Shown here one piece after another: positions 10,419 to 19,196 of a DNA stretch of 64,000 nt. The notes beneath the pieces are model-generated. The model was not told the origin of the DNA. It saw only the letters and a list, made by a program, of their open reading frames with translations, and ran no database searches. Origin of the DNA: Bacteroidetes bacterium SCGC AAA795-G10 (GTDB lineage Bacteria > Bacteroidota > Bacteroidia > Flavobacteriales > Flavobacteriaceae); assembly GCA_003130815.1 (NCBI GenBank), contig QFDA01000001.1, forward strand, positions 918,631-982,630. Reading direction: 5' to 3'. Position 1 is the first letter of the stretch. Each line of letters opens with the position of its first letter. Both the position numbers and the translations under genes were made by a program.

Positions 10419-11651
10419 TTGAGCACTTATAAAGAAACATTAAAATGGATGTTTTCGAAACTTCCTATGTATCAGCGCCAGGGAGCTGCAGCATATCGCT
10501 CAGGTTTAGACTCAATCAAACTCCTTGATCTTTATCTTGGCCATCCTCATAAAAATTTTAAATCAATTCATATTGCAGGCACTAATGGTAAAGGTTCTAC
10601 AAGTCATATGATAGCTTCTATATTGCAAACAGCAGGCTATAAAACGGGTCTTTACACTTCACCTCATTTGTTGGATTTTAAAGAACGCATTAAGGTAAAT
10701 GGTGTAAAAATTTCTAAGGAAGAATTCATGATCTTCATAAATTCAAATAAGTCTTATTTTGAAAAACAGAAATTCACATTTTTTGAAATGTCTGTAGCCC
10801 TAGCATTTTGGTATTTTAATAAAGTTAAAGTTGATTATGCTATAATTGAAGTAGGATTGGGAGGAAGATTAGACGCAACTAATATAATTACACCAGTATT
10901 ATCAATAATTACAAATATTGGTCTAGACCATACACAATTTTTAGGCAAAACACACCAAAAAATAGCTTTCGAAAAAGCAGGAATAATTAAGAATGGAGTT
11001 CCAATAATTATTGGAGAAAAAGATATTAAAACAAAAAATATATTTAAAGACGTATCAAGAAAGTCAAACGCACCTTTATACTTTGCCAAAAAGACCACAA
11101 AAAATTTCACTTCTGATCTAAAAGGATTTTATCAAGCAAAAAATATTAAAACAGTAATTACTGCATTGAATCAATTGCCTGATCTTAATTTAGATGACTC
11201 AGTAATTAAAAAAGGACTTAGCAGAGTTGTCGAAAATACTGGATTAAAGGGGCGATGGCAGGTTTTACAGAATTCACCTAAAGTAATTTTAGATGTTGGA
11301 CATAATGAAGAGGCACTAAGATTAATAGCTAAACAGATTAATGAAATTTCATATAATAAATTATATTTAGTTATGGGATTTATTAAAGAAAGAGAAGCAG
11401 ATTCTTTACTCTCACTTTTTCCAAAAGAAGCAAACTTTTATTTGAGCACTCCTAATATTGAGAGGGCCATGCCTTTAACAACTTTGAAAACATTATTAAA
11501 ACCTTTAAACCTAAAAATAAATTATTTTAAATCTATTCCTACAGCATATCAAATGGCTATATCAAATTCAGAGGCAGATGATTTGATAATTGTAACCGGA
11601 AGTACTTTTGTCGTGGCAGATATTCTTGAATATTTAGAAATGGAAAATTAA
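10419..11651 (+). CDS. folC: Dihydrofolate synthase / folylpolyglutamate synthase
   Basis: Mur-ligase-family enzyme that adds glutamate to dihydropteroate and extends folate polyglutamate tails. The ATP-binding loop is IAGTNGKGSTSH, followed by the family motifs GLGGRLDATN and NIGLDHTQFLG; the C-terminal domain contains LDVGHNEEAL. The length of 410 residues is normal. It starts with TTG four bases after the TonB-like stop; the frame and conserved N-terminus (YKETLKWMFSKLPMYQRQG) leave no better start. Together with folA and thyA near 51-53 kb the window holds three folate-cycle genes. Confidence 0.93.
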   Translation: MSTYKETLKWMFSKLPMYQRQGAAAYRSGLDSIKLLDLYLGHPHKNFKSIHIAGTNGKGSTSHMIASILQTAGYKTGLYTSPHLLDFKERIKVNGVKISKEEFMIFINSNKSYFEKQKFTFFEMSVALAFWYFNKVKVDYAIIEVGLGGRLDATNIITPVLSIITNIGLDHTQFLGKTHQKIAFEKAGIIKNGVPIIIGEKDIKTKNIFKDVSRKSNAPLYFAKKTTKNFTSDLKGFYQAKNIKTVITALNQLPDLNLDDSVIKKGLSRVVENTGLKGRWQVLQNSPKVILDVGHNEEALRLIAKQINEISYNKLYLVMGFIKEREADSLLSLFPKEANFYLSTPNIERAMPLTTLKTLLKPLNLKINYFKSIPTAYQMAISNSEADDLIIVTGSTFVVADILEYLEMEN

Positions 11652-11715
11652 TTTTAAAATTTTGAGTTTCAGTTTATCTCATAAATTTTATCTTTACGAT
11701 CCAAAACGATAGCTC

Positions 11716-11790
11716 GGGCGCTTAGCTCAGTTGGTTCAGAGCACCTCGTTTACACCGAGGGGGTCGGGGGTTCGAATCCCTCAGCGCCCA
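11716..11790 (+). tRNA. tRNA-Val (anticodon TAC)
   Basis: Full cloverleaf by eye: acceptor GGGCGCT pairs with AGCGCCC, discriminator A, D arm GCTC..GAGC, anticodon stem CCTCG/CGAGG with loop TTTACAC (anticodon TAC), T arm GGGGG-TTCGAAT-CCCTC. The 3' CCA is not encoded, as is common in Bacteroidota. A terminator follows closely. Confidence 0.95.
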
Positions 11791-11799
11791 CAAACTTAA

Positions 11800-11830
11800 A
11801 AAGAGATTTATAGCCTAAATCTCTTTTTTT
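11800..11830 (+). terminator. Rho-independent terminator after tRNA-Val
   Basis: An 11-bp perfect stem AAAGAGATTTA / TAAATCTCTTT with loop TAGCC is followed by further T residues. It lies ten bases past the tRNA and ends the folC/tRNA-Val transcript. Confidence 0.85.
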
Positions 11831-11920
11831 ATAACAATTATTCTCTATAATTTTTCCATTTTCAAACTCTAGTCCATATCTTTTTTTCCTACACTAACTC
11901 ACATACTTACTCTGTATTTC

Positions 11921-12400
11921 TTATAAGAGATTTAATTTCATTCCCATGTGACTATCTCTGAATCCTAATGCTTTGTAAAACTCTATAGCATCAGGTCTTT
12001 GCTTGTCAGTTGTTAATTGAACCAAATGAGCTCCTTCATCTTTACTTCTTTCAATTGCCCATTTGAATATCTTTTTCCCAAAACCCTTTCCTCTAAATTT
12101 CTTATGAATTCTTACTGCCTCTATTTGAGCTCTTAAACCGCCTCGGTATGTCAAATATTGTATAAACGTAAGTTGGAGAGTACCAATTATTTCTTTATTA
12201 AAATTCTCAAGAATTATTAATTCTTGGTTTTTATCTTGAAAAATATTTTGGAATGCATCATAGTAACTCTTTGGTAATGGAACTACATAATCTTCTCTTT
12301 TGGAACCAAGCTCATCATCGGCTAACATTTTTACTATGTTCGGTATATCACCTTCTACAGCCTTTCTGAATATCAATTCCTTATTATAAATTTGTTCCAT
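11921..12400 (-). CDS. GNAT-family N-acetyltransferase
   Basis: 159-residue protein with the GNAT fold: beta-strand IIGTLQLTFIQYLTYRGGLRA, then the acetyl-CoA pyrophosphate-binding motif A (RIHKKFRGKGFGKKIFKWAI, Q/RxxGxG/A type) and the C-terminal motif B (GAHLVQLTTDKQRPDAIEFYKALGF). The substrate cannot be inferred. It stands alone, convergent with the tRNA-Val terminator. Confidence 0.88.
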   Translation of the reverse strand: MEQIYNKELIFRKAVEGDIPNIVKMLADDELGSKREDYVVPLPKSYYDAFQNIFQDKNQELIILENFNKEIIGTLQLTFIQYLTYRGGLRAQIEAVRIHKKFRGKGFGKKIFKWAIERSKDEGAHLVQLTTDKQRPDAIEFYKALGFRDSHMGMKLNLL

Positions 12401-12866
12401 TAATCTCTGTTTATATTCTAGTGAAAAAGCATATTTTAATAACGCTAGTATTCTTTTCTCTATTCTATTATTCTAAACTACCATACCTAAATAATAACTC
12501 TTAGAGTATCATTATTCTGAAAAATTATATAAACAAATCTATAAAAAATCATATCATTTTAATATCTAGTGGTATTAATTAAAGTAAAAAAATATATGAA
12601 AAAAAATAAAAATTTTTAATTCATATTGATAATCAAAAAGATTAATTTAAAAACGCTTTTTTATTTAAAGTTTGATTGTACTATATTCAAAATCAATAGT
12701 TTGCAAACTTAATTTTATCTTATTTATTTATTTTACGATTTATTTGAATCCTATTTGAATTCTGAAATCATTTTATAAAGTAAAAAACTACTCTCCACTT
12801 TAAATTATTTTTACTAAGCTTTTTATTTACTCTTTACTTATTTCGTATTAATCTTATTTTGCTAAA
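12401..12866. other. AT-rich intergenic region, no gene seen
   Basis: About 465 bases of very AT-rich sequence between the GNAT gene and the Dabb-domain gene. I found no convincing ORF, tRNA, riboswitch or strong terminator. A short inverted repeat ACTCT-T-AGAGT near 12497-12507 is too weak to call. Promoters for both flanking genes presumably lie here, but no clean TTG-N17..22-TAnnTTTG match was seen. Confidence 0.6.
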
Positions 12867-12884
12867 TTGTATAAAAATGCCTTT

Positions 12885-13316
12885 ATGATTAAAATTGGTA
12901 TGACAGATCGCTTGTCTTTATATATTATCATATTATTCTATTCGGGAGCATTTATTATTGGATATAATTTTTTGAATAAAGATTATAATCAAAAAATTTT
13001 AGAAGTTGATAATAACAAAAGACTTGTTCATCTAGTTTTAATTAAATTCAAAGGAAAAATTACCTCTCAACAATACCAAAGGCTAACAGATGGCGCTTAC
13101 AACCTCCAAGCTATTCCAGTCGTTGAGCAATTAAATTTTACGGACAATATTTCCCCAGAAGGTTTAGGTAAGGGATATACACATAGTCTGACAATGAAGT
13201 TCAAGACAGCTAATGATAGAGACAGTATTTATTTACCCCATCCTATTCATAAAAAATTTGTTGATTATTTTCTTCCTTTAACGGAATCGGTTTTAGTTTA
13301 TGACTTTTGGGAATAA
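12885..13316 (+). CDS. Membrane-anchored Dabb (stress-responsive A/B barrel) domain protein
   Basis: The N-terminal hydrophobic helix (LYIIILFYSGAFIIGYNFL) is followed by a Dabb domain of about 95 residues (LVHLVLIKFKGKITSQQ to ESVLVYDFWE), a ferredoxin-like fold that usually dimerises. No enzymatic residues can be assigned. An upstream TTG at 12867 would add six residues; the ATG used here gives a cleaner short N-terminus before the helix. It is convergent with the next gene, with one base between stops. Confidence 0.72.
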   Translation: MIKIGMTDRLSLYIIILFYSGAFIIGYNFLNKDYNQKILEVDNNKRLVHLVLIKFKGKITSQQYQRLTDGAYNLQAIPVVEQLNFTDNISPEGLGKGYTHSLTMKFKTANDRDSIYLPHPIHKKFVDYFLPLTESVLVYDFWE

Positions 13317-13317
13317 A

Positions 13318-14094
13318 TTAACTACCAACAAGCTTATCAATTTTTTCACGCTCTTCTTTGGCTAACTCTGCATCAACTAATATTCTTCCACTATGTTCGT
13401 CAGTTATTATTTTGTTTCGTGATGCAATTTCTAGTTGAACTTGAGGTGGAATTGAAAAATATGATCCACCTGAAGCACCACGTTCAATTGACACAATTGC
13501 CAAACCATTTTTTACACTAGATCTAATTCTTTTATAAGAATTTATGAGTGTTTCTTCAATATCTTTTTCAAATTCGGCAGATTTTCTTTGAAGTAAATCC
13601 TCTTCTTTGTGTGTTTCTTTAAGTATTGTTTCTAATTCATCTTTTTTAGAATCTAGATGTTTTGATCTATCTTCGATTTTCTGTGTTATTTCTTCTAGTG
13701 ATAATTCCTTTTGTTCAATATTGTTTTTATACTCGTTAATCTTCTTTTCAGCTAGTTGAGATTCTAAGTCTTGGTATTCCTGCTCTTTGACGATCGAATT
13801 ATACTCTCGATTGTTCCGTACATTTTTTAGTTTTTCCTCGTATTTTTTGTGGAGCTCTTTGGCATTTTCAATTATTTGCTTTTGTTCTATTATCCCTTTT
13901 TTGCTTTCTTCTAGCATTTCTTTTATGTTATCTGATTTGGTTTTTAAGTCTTTAATTTCATTTTCCAAGTCTTCGACTTCCAATGGGAGCTCACCTCTTA
14001 AGCTTACTATTTCATCAATTCTTGAATCTATGAGTTGAAGATCGTAAAGTGCTCTAAGTTTTTTTTCTACAGTTGGTTCTTTTTTTTTGGCCAT
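13318..14094 (-). CDS. Coiled-coil protein of the C4 zinc-ribbon family, zinc cysteines lost
   Basis: A long coiled coil of Lys/Glu-rich heptads (about residues 10-185) is followed by a C-terminal domain of the zf-RING_7/C4 zinc-ribbon type. In the family as I know it, that domain has two CxxC pairs. Here the matching positions read GASGGSYFSIPPQ and ITDEHSGRILVD: both first-pair cysteines are Ser, and the second pair is Asp and Ser. The surrounding residues (IPPQ, GRILVD) are kept, so this is loss of metal binding rather than frameshift. Function unknown. It is two bases downstream of the Nif3-like gene, a common pairing. Confidence 0.85.
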   Translation of the reverse strand: MAKKKEPTVEKKLRALYDLQLIDSRIDEIVSLRGELPLEVEDLENEIKDLKTKSDNIKEMLEESKKGIIEQKQIIENAKELHKKYEEKLKNVRNNREYNSIVKEQEYQDLESQLAEKKINEYKNNIEQKELSLEEITQKIEDRSKHLDSKKDELETILKETHKEEDLLQRKSAEFEKDIEETLINSYKRIRSSVKNGLAIVSIERGASGGSYFSIPPQVQLEIASRNKIITDEHSGRILVDAELAKEEREKIDKLVGS

Positions 14095-14096
14095 GT

Positions 14097-15191
14097 TTAA
14101 ATGTAGTTAACAGGATTCGTTTTTGTTTTTGATAAGGAGATTGCAAAATTAGGTAATTTTTTGGTAAGATAATCAAATATCAAATTTTTAGTATACTGTT
14201 CACTTTCATAGTGACCAATATCAATTAGTAATATTTCACCATCAGCCTGAAAAAACTGATGATATTTAAGATCTGCAGTTATAAACGCGTCTGCTCCTTT
14301 TTTTTTAGCCTGATCTATTGCGAAGCTTCCTGATCCTCCAAGTACTGCAATTCTATTTAATTTTTCACCTTTATAATTGTTGTAGCGAATGTGTCCCGTA
14401 TTAAATATTTTTTTTAGATTATTTAAAAAATCAATCCTATTTGTTTCATTTTTTAAAAAGCCTATCTTTCCCATACCTACATTATTGTATGAATTCAGAA
14501 GGCCATACATCTCATAAGCAACTGTTTCATAAGGATGTGATTCAAAAAGAGCTTTTTGAACTTTTCCAGTTAAATAAGATTCAAAAACAACATTTATTTG
14601 AACTTCATCAACAGAAACTTTTTCTAATTTTCTGCCAATGTGAGGATCACTTTCCATATTACCTGTAAATTGACCTTTACCCTCGAGTAGGAAGCTGCAT
14701 TCGGTATAATTTTCTAAATTACCAGCTCCTGCTTTATGAAGCGCCTTCAAAACCTTTTCAGCTTTATTTTTAGGAACATAAACAACGAGCTTTTTAAGTG
14801 TATCTTTTTTTGGAATTAAAGCCTCAGTATTATATAAACCAATTCGTTTACAAATTTCATAATTAACTCCTTCAGGATGGTTATCTAATCGGGTATGTAG
14901 AGCAATAATAGAAATGTTATTTTTTAATGCTTTCGAAACTATTCTTTCTACATAAGTTTCACCATTTATTTTTTTTAATTCAGAAAAAATTATAGGATGA
15001 AAACTTACAATTACGTTAAACTTTGTTTTTATAGCTTCCTCTAAAACTTCCTCTGTTGTATCTAAGGAAATTAAAATACCATTGCATTTGTCATTTGGAT
15101 TTCCAACTAGTAGTCCAGTATTATCAAAATCTTCTGAATAAGCTGATGGCGCCCATTCATCAAAAATATCAAGAAGTTCTTGAACTAACAT
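14097..15191 (-). CDS. Nif3-like dinuclear metal centre hexameric protein
   Basis: NIF3/YbgI family, a widespread metal-binding protein with uncertain biochemical role (linked by others to GTP cyclohydrolase I type 2 naming). Conserved motifs are present: WAPSAYSEDFDNTGLLVG at the N-terminus, VSFHPIIF, LHTRLDNHPEGVN, and near the C-terminus GGSGSF, DAFITADLKYHQF and DIGHYESE with metal-binding His and Glu. At 364 residues it is the long form, with an inserted PII-like middle domain (about 125-235). First gene of a two-gene operon with the coiled-coil protein. A TATATTTG -7-type element lies just upstream. Confidence 0.92.
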   Translation of the reverse strand: MLVQELLDIFDEWAPSAYSEDFDNTGLLVGNPNDKCNGILISLDTTEEVLEEAIKTKFNVIVSFHPIIFSELKKINGETYVERIVSKALKNNISIIALHTRLDNHPEGVNYEICKRIGLYNTEALIPKKDTLKKLVVYVPKNKAEKVLKALHKAGAGNLENYTECSFLLEGKGQFTGNMESDPHIGRKLEKVSVDEVQINVVFESYLTGKVQKALFESHPYETVAYEMYGLLNSYNNVGMGKIGFLKNETNRIDFLNNLKKIFNTGHIRYNNYKGEKLNRIAVLGGSGSFAIDQAKKKGADAFITADLKYHQFFQADGEILLIDIGHYESEQYTKNLIFDYLTKKLPNFAISLSKTKTNPVNYI

Positions 15192-15209
15192 ATTACAAAT
15201 GAATTAAAA

Positions 15210-15217
15210 CAAATATA
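15210..15217 (-). promoter_or_regulatory. Putative -7 element (TATATTTG) for the Nif3-like operon
   Basis: Minus-strand TATATTTG matches TAnnTTTG and sits 18 bases upstream of the Nif3-like ATG. I found no TTG at the proper distance upstream, so only the -7 half is supported. Confidence 0.3.
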
Positions 15218-15235
15218 ATATTTATCTTAATCGCC

Positions 15236-16255
15236 ATGAAAAAGTTATCCTTCATATTAGCTCCTTTTGCAATTATTTATGGTGGTATTATAGCTCTAAG
15301 AAATCTTTTATTCGATTTGAAAATATTACCTAATATAATGCCTCAAATTCCAAGTATTGGTATCGGAAATTTAAATGTTGGAGGAACTGGAAAGTCTGTT
15401 TTGGTTGATTATTTAATAACTTATTTTAAACAGAAAAAAAATCCTTTAGTAATAAGCAGAGGTTATAAAAGAAAAACTCGAGGTGTTATTATTGCAAATG
15501 ATAAAAGTTCTGCCTTAACAATAGGAGACGAACCATATCAATTTTTTTCCAAGCATAAGATTAGTGTTATAGTGTGTGAAAAGAGGAAAGACGGCCTTAA
15601 TATTTTAATGCAAAAAAACCTCAAACCGGATGTAATTATTTTTGATGACCTTATGCAACATAGATACGTTACCTCTCACTGTCTTGTAATAACGACTTCC
15701 TTTAATCAAATTTTTTTTGATGATCATTTGTTGCCTTTAGGAAGATTAAGGGAGCAAGCTAGCCAAGTAAAAAGAGCTAATATAATTTTAGTTACGAAAT
15801 GCCCAGATGTTTTAAGTATTAAGGATCAATTAAAAATCAAGCATAAAATTAATCCAAAAAATTATCAGAAGGTTTTTTTTACAAAAGTATTATATGGGGA
15901 AAATATTATTAATAAAAAAAATAAAAAAAGCCTTACAAAATTAAAATTACCCTTTTTGCTCATTACTGGAATTGCAAACTCTAGTCATTTAGTATCTTTT
16001 TTAAAAAGTAAGTCTTTAAGTTTTGAACATTTAAAGTATTCAAATCACTATAATTTTAGTTTATCTGATATAAAAAAAATTAAACAAAAAAAGCAAGGTA
16101 AAATAATACTTACGACTGAGAAGGACTTTGGCAGGCTAGGACCATATTTTGGTACAAATGAACTTTTTTATTTACCAATTGAAATGGAGTTCTTTTCAAA
16201 AAAGAAGGAAAATGAATTTTTACTTTTTCTTCAAAAAAACATTAATATTATTTAA
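15236..16255 (+). CDS. lpxK: Tetraacyldisaccharide 4'-kinase (lipid A)
   Basis: Inner-membrane-associated kinase that adds the 4' phosphate to the lipid A disaccharide precursor. An N-terminal hydrophobic segment precedes the P-loop GNLNVGGTGKSVLVDYL, followed by ISRGYKRKTRG and IGDEPYQ. The motif usually written as DDAFQHR is VIFDDLMQHRYV here, retaining the Asp-Asp and QHR. The C-terminus contains LTTEKDFGRL, typical of LpxK. Length 339 residues is normal. Its last four bases overlap the stop of lipA, which is convergent. Confidence 0.93.
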   Translation: MKKLSFILAPFAIIYGGIIALRNLLFDLKILPNIMPQIPSIGIGNLNVGGTGKSVLVDYLITYFKQKKNPLVISRGYKRKTRGVIIANDKSSALTIGDEPYQFFSKHKISVIVCEKRKDGLNILMQKNLKPDVIIFDDLMQHRYVTSHCLVITTSFNQIFFDDHLLPLGRLREQASQVKRANIILVTKCPDVLSIKDQLKIKHKINPKNYQKVFFTKVLYGENIINKKNKKSLTKLKLPFLLITGIANSSHLVSFLKSKSLSFEHLKYSNHYNFSLSDIKKIKQKKQGKIILTTEKDFGRLGPYFGTNELFYLPIEMEFFSKKKENEFLLFLQKNINII

Positions 16256-17127
16256 GCAACATGTTTGTGAGCTTTATAAGATGATCTCACAAGAGGTCCA
16301 CTTTCAACATGTCTAAATCCTAAAGAAAGCGCAAATTCTTCGTATTTTTTGAACTGCTCTGGTGTAATAAAGGATTGCACAGGAAGATGTTTTTTACTTG
16401 GCTGGAGATATTGCCCAATTGTCACAACGTCAACTTTTACTTCTCTAAGATCTTTTAAAGTTTCTAAAACCTCTTCTTCATTTTCACCAAGGCCTAACAT
16501 GATACCCGACTTGGTTCTATTTACACCTTGTCGTTTAAGATAATTTAACACATCTAAACTAGTATCATATTTAGCTTGAACCCTAACTTTTCGAGTTAGA
16601 CTTCTAACAGTTTCAACATTGTGCGAAACAACTTCAGGAGCAACTTCTATAATACGATCTAAATTACGACGGTTTCCCTGAAAATCAGGAATTAGTGTTT
16701 CTAAGGTAGTATTCGGATTTGTCCTTCTTATAGCGTTTACTGTTTCGGCCCAAATAATTGAACCCATATCTTTTAGATCGTCACGATCAACAGAGGTAAT
16801 CACAGCATGCTTTATTTTCATAATTTTAATGGAATTGGCTACTTTCTCTGGCTCAGCCCAATCAACTGAAGAAGGCCTACCAGTTTGAACACCACAAAAA
16901 CCACAAGAGCGGGTACATATATTTCCTAAAATCATGAAGGTAGCAGTGCCTTCTGCCCAACATTCTCCCATATTGGGGCAACTACCCGATGTGCAAATTG
17001 TATTGAGTTTGTAATTTTCAACTAGTCCACGAAGTTCAGTATATTTTTTACCAGTTGGTAATTTTACACGAATCCATTTGGGTTTTTTTGTGTGTTTAAT
17101 TTCTTTTTCTTTAACCTCCACCATCAT
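16252..17127 (-). CDS. lipA: Lipoyl synthase
   Basis: Radical SAM enzyme that inserts two sulfurs into octanoyl-lipoyl domains. The auxiliary cluster cysteines (CTSGSCPNMGEC) and the SAM-binding CxxxCxxC (CTRSCGFC) are both visible, followed by the family motif DWAEPEKVA and HNVETV. The C-terminal serine ligand context (GPLVRSSYKA) is retained. Two adjacent ATG codons exist; the first is used. It lies 28 bases downstream of the Nramp-related gene on the same strand, so it could be the last member of that operon. Confidence 0.96.
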   Translation of the reverse strand: MMVEVKEKEIKHTKKPKWIRVKLPTGKKYTELRGLVENYKLNTICTSGSCPNMGECWAEGTATFMILGNICTRSCGFCGVQTGRPSSVDWAEPEKVANSIKIMKIKHAVITSVDRDDLKDMGSIIWAETVNAIRRTNPNTTLETLIPDFQGNRRNLDRIIEVAPEVVSHNVETVRSLTRKVRVQAKYDTSLDVLNYLKRQGVNRTKSGIMLGLGENEEEVLETLKDLREVKVDVVTIGQYLQPSKKHLPVQSFITPEQFKKYEEFALSLGFRHVESGPLVRSSYKAHKHVA

Positions 17128-17155
17128 AAACTTTTTTACAAAGATAAACGAATGA

Positions 17156-18367
17156 TTAAATACTTAAAAGATAAATTATCGTAAAACTTGTTAAAAAAAA
17201 CAAACTTATTACACTTAGAATCTTTAGACCTTGGCTCGGATGATATTTCTTTGGCATTTGATTGCTTAGAATTAAGCGAAAATTTAAATATGCATAAAGT
17301 GGAGCAGTTACAAATGAAAGTACTGTAGCAATTTGAACGAGCTGCCCCATTTCCGATAATAAAAATAAAAAAATTGCTCCAGTACCTAAACCTAAAACTA
17401 AAAGCCATGGGAGATAATATGATTTGTCCTTATTAAAAAGAAGTTGAATGGTTTTTGACATTGCTCTTGGAGAGGCGTCTAGAGTTGTTATTGTTGTACT
17501 TAACATTGTTGAAAAAGTAGCCACCGCTATTAGAATATACGTTGTTTGACCAAGGCTAGAAGTATAAAGTTGAATTAATTGACCTGCAAATTTAACTCCT
17601 TGATTGGAAAATTCAATACCGGTACCAAACATAATAAGTGCTCCAAGTCCTACGAAACATATTGCTAAAAAAGTAGTAGATACATATCCAACATTAAAGT
17701 CGAAGAGTGTTTCTTTAAATGAAATTTTTTTGGACTGTGTTTTATTTTTTTCAAGTGTCCATATCGAATGCCAGATTGAAATATCAAGAGGAGCGGGCAT
17801 CCAGCCCAAAAAGGCAATCAAAAAAAGTAATCCGCTTTCATTAGGTAAAATTTGATTTAGGGGGACTGTGTTATCATTTTTTAAAAAAGCAAAACCAACA
17901 GCAAGAATACTGCTTATTGCAAGTGAAATCATTATAATTTTTATAAACTTATCTAATAATTTATAGCGTCCAATAATTAGTAAAACACTGCAGAATAATG
18001 TTATTAATAAACACCACACAACTATATTTTCTGAAATTCCGAACAATTTTGATGCTAAACCTGCAGTAACAACTGTCACTGCACTTTGTATTGTAAACAT
18101 AGTCGCCAGATTAACAAAAAAATATGCCCATAAGTAACCCTTTCCAAGCTTATAATAGCCATCTAAAAGGCTTTCACCGGTTACCTGTGCATATCTAGGG
18201 CCATACTGGAAAAAGGGGTATTTGAATAGATTTATTAACAAAAGAGCCCAAATTAGCCCCCATCCATATTCAGCTCCAGCTCGAGTTGATTGAACTAAAT
18301 GCGAGACTCCAATTGCAGCTCCTGCAAAAAGAAGACCTGGTCCTAGTTTGGATAATTTAAATGTCAT
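17156..18367 (-). CDS. Nramp-related metal-ion transporter, non-canonical metal site
   Basis: About 11 hydrophobic helices in an Nramp/LeuT-fold arrangement. In canonical Nramp proteins helix 1 carries DPGN and helix 6 carries MPH; here helix 1 reads GAAIGVSHLVQSTRAG and helix 6 reads LGWMPAPLDISIW. The signature aspartate-asparagine of helix 1 is therefore absent, so the cation is unclear (Mg2+-type relatives also depart from DPGN). The ATG used lies nine bases inside a possible TTG start. The start overlaps the end of the sigma factor gene by 11 bases. Confidence 0.82.
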   Translation of the reverse strand: MTFKLSKLGPGLLFAGAAIGVSHLVQSTRAGAEYGWGLIWALLLINLFKYPFFQYGPRYAQVTGESLLDGYYKLGKGYLWAYFFVNLATMFTIQSAVTVVTAGLASKLFGISENIVVWCLLITLFCSVLLIIGRYKLLDKFIKIIMISLAISSILAVGFAFLKNDNTVPLNQILPNESGLLFLIAFLGWMPAPLDISIWHSIWTLEKNKTQSKKISFKETLFDFNVGYVSTTFLAICFVGLGALIMFGTGIEFSNQGVKFAGQLIQLYTSSLGQTTYILIAVATFSTMLSTTITTLDASPRAMSKTIQLLFNKDKSYYLPWLLVLGLGTGAIFLFLLSEMGQLVQIATVLSFVTAPLYAYLNFRLILSNQMPKKYHPSQGLKILSVISLFFLTSFTIIYLLSI

Positions 18368-18917
18368 TATGTTCAATTAAGCTAGCTAACATTTTTTTTG
18401 CTCGAAAAAGCTTTACTCTAATTGTAGTGGGAGGTTCTCTTAGAATTTTTTCAATTTCTTTTAAAGACAGGTCTTCAAAGTATCGCATTCTTATAAGATT
18501 TCTAAATTCCTTCTTCATCGATTTGATATGTTCTAAAACCTTATCCAAATTTTGATTTGAAATCATAAGTTCTTCAGGTGAGGGAACCTTATTTAAAATT
18601 TCTTTTTGAGAAATGGCATCAAATTCTTTATGATTTTCATTTTGCTTTTTTAATTTTCGATAACGGTCAATCTGGTGATTTTTGGCTATTGTAATTAGCC
18701 AAGAACCGAAGGAATGTTGATGATCAAATTTGTCTAGACGATCAAAGGCCTTTGTAAAGGATTCAATTGCTAATTCCTCCGCGATATTGGAGCTTTGGGT
18801 CCTTAAAAATAAGAAAGAGTAAACAGAATTCCAGTACTTGTCAAAAAGTAAATTGAAAGCAGTTTGATCTTTAGAAATAGCCTTTTTAATAAGTTCTTTT
18901 TCATTTTGAAAACCCAT
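18357..18917 (-). CDS. ECF-type RNA polymerase sigma factor
   Basis: 186-residue sigma-70 family protein. Region 2 is visible as FNLLFDKYWNSVYSFLF through FGSWLITIAKNHQIDRYR, and region 4 as MRYFEDLSLKEIEKIL with the recognition segment TTIRVKLFRAKKML. No sigma-1 or sigma-3 regions exist. No obvious anti-sigma gene of usual size adjoins; the only partner is the tiny upstream membrane peptide. An upstream TTG would add one residue; ATG is preferred. Part of a minus-strand operon with the membrane peptide (11 bases upstream) and the Nramp-related gene (overlapping). Confidence 0.93.
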   Translation of the reverse strand: MGFQNEKELIKKAISKDQTAFNLLFDKYWNSVYSFLFLRTQSSNIAEELAIESFTKAFDRLDKFDHQHSFGSWLITIAKNHQIDRYRKLKKQNENHKEFDAISQKEILNKVPSPEELMISNQNLDKVLEHIKSMKKEFRNLIRMRYFEDLSLKEIEKILREPPTTIRVKLFRAKKMLASLIEHNDI

Positions 18918-18928
18918 CAAAAGCCTAA

Positions 18929-19135
18929 TTAATTATTAAATGTAACAGGGTTTTTACATTCCGCTTCATCAGGCATCTTACCGCATAATCCGCATGGCTT
19001 ATTATCTTTGTTTAGAAATGGACTTTGACTAGCACAGGTACCAGTAAACTCACCGTCCTTTTTTGCCCAAATTTTAATTGAGATTCCTGCAAATGCTATT
19101 AAAAGGAGTACAAATGATATTACAAATAAAGCCAT
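18929..19135 (-). CDS. Small Cys-containing single-pass membrane protein
   Basis: 68 residues: one N-terminal membrane helix (ALFVISFVLLLIAFAGISI), then an extracytoplasmic tail with four cysteines spaced C-x12-C-x2-C-x8-C (TCASQ, PCGLC, AEC). I recognise it as a short membrane or secreted protein common in Flavobacteriaceae, of unknown function. The Cys pattern could bind metal or form disulfides. It is first in the operon with the ECF sigma factor, so a sensory or anti-sigma-like role is conceivable but unproven. Confidence 0.8.
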   Translation of the reverse strand: MALFVISFVLLLIAFAGISIKIWAKKDGEFTGTCASQSPFLNKDNKPCGLCGKMPDEAECKNPVTFNN

Positions 19136-19152
19136 GAGATCAACCTATTATC

Positions 19153-19180
19153 CAAAAATACTAATCTTTATTTTAAACAA
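19153..19180 (-). promoter_or_regulatory. Promoter of the membrane peptide-sigma-Nramp operon
   Basis: On the minus strand a TTG (19180-19178) is followed after exactly 17 bases by TATTTTTG (19160-19153), a full match to the Bacteroidota housekeeping consensus. It precedes the ATG of the membrane peptide by 17 bases. Confidence 0.65.
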
Positions 19181-19196
19181 AACAATTTGGGATACT

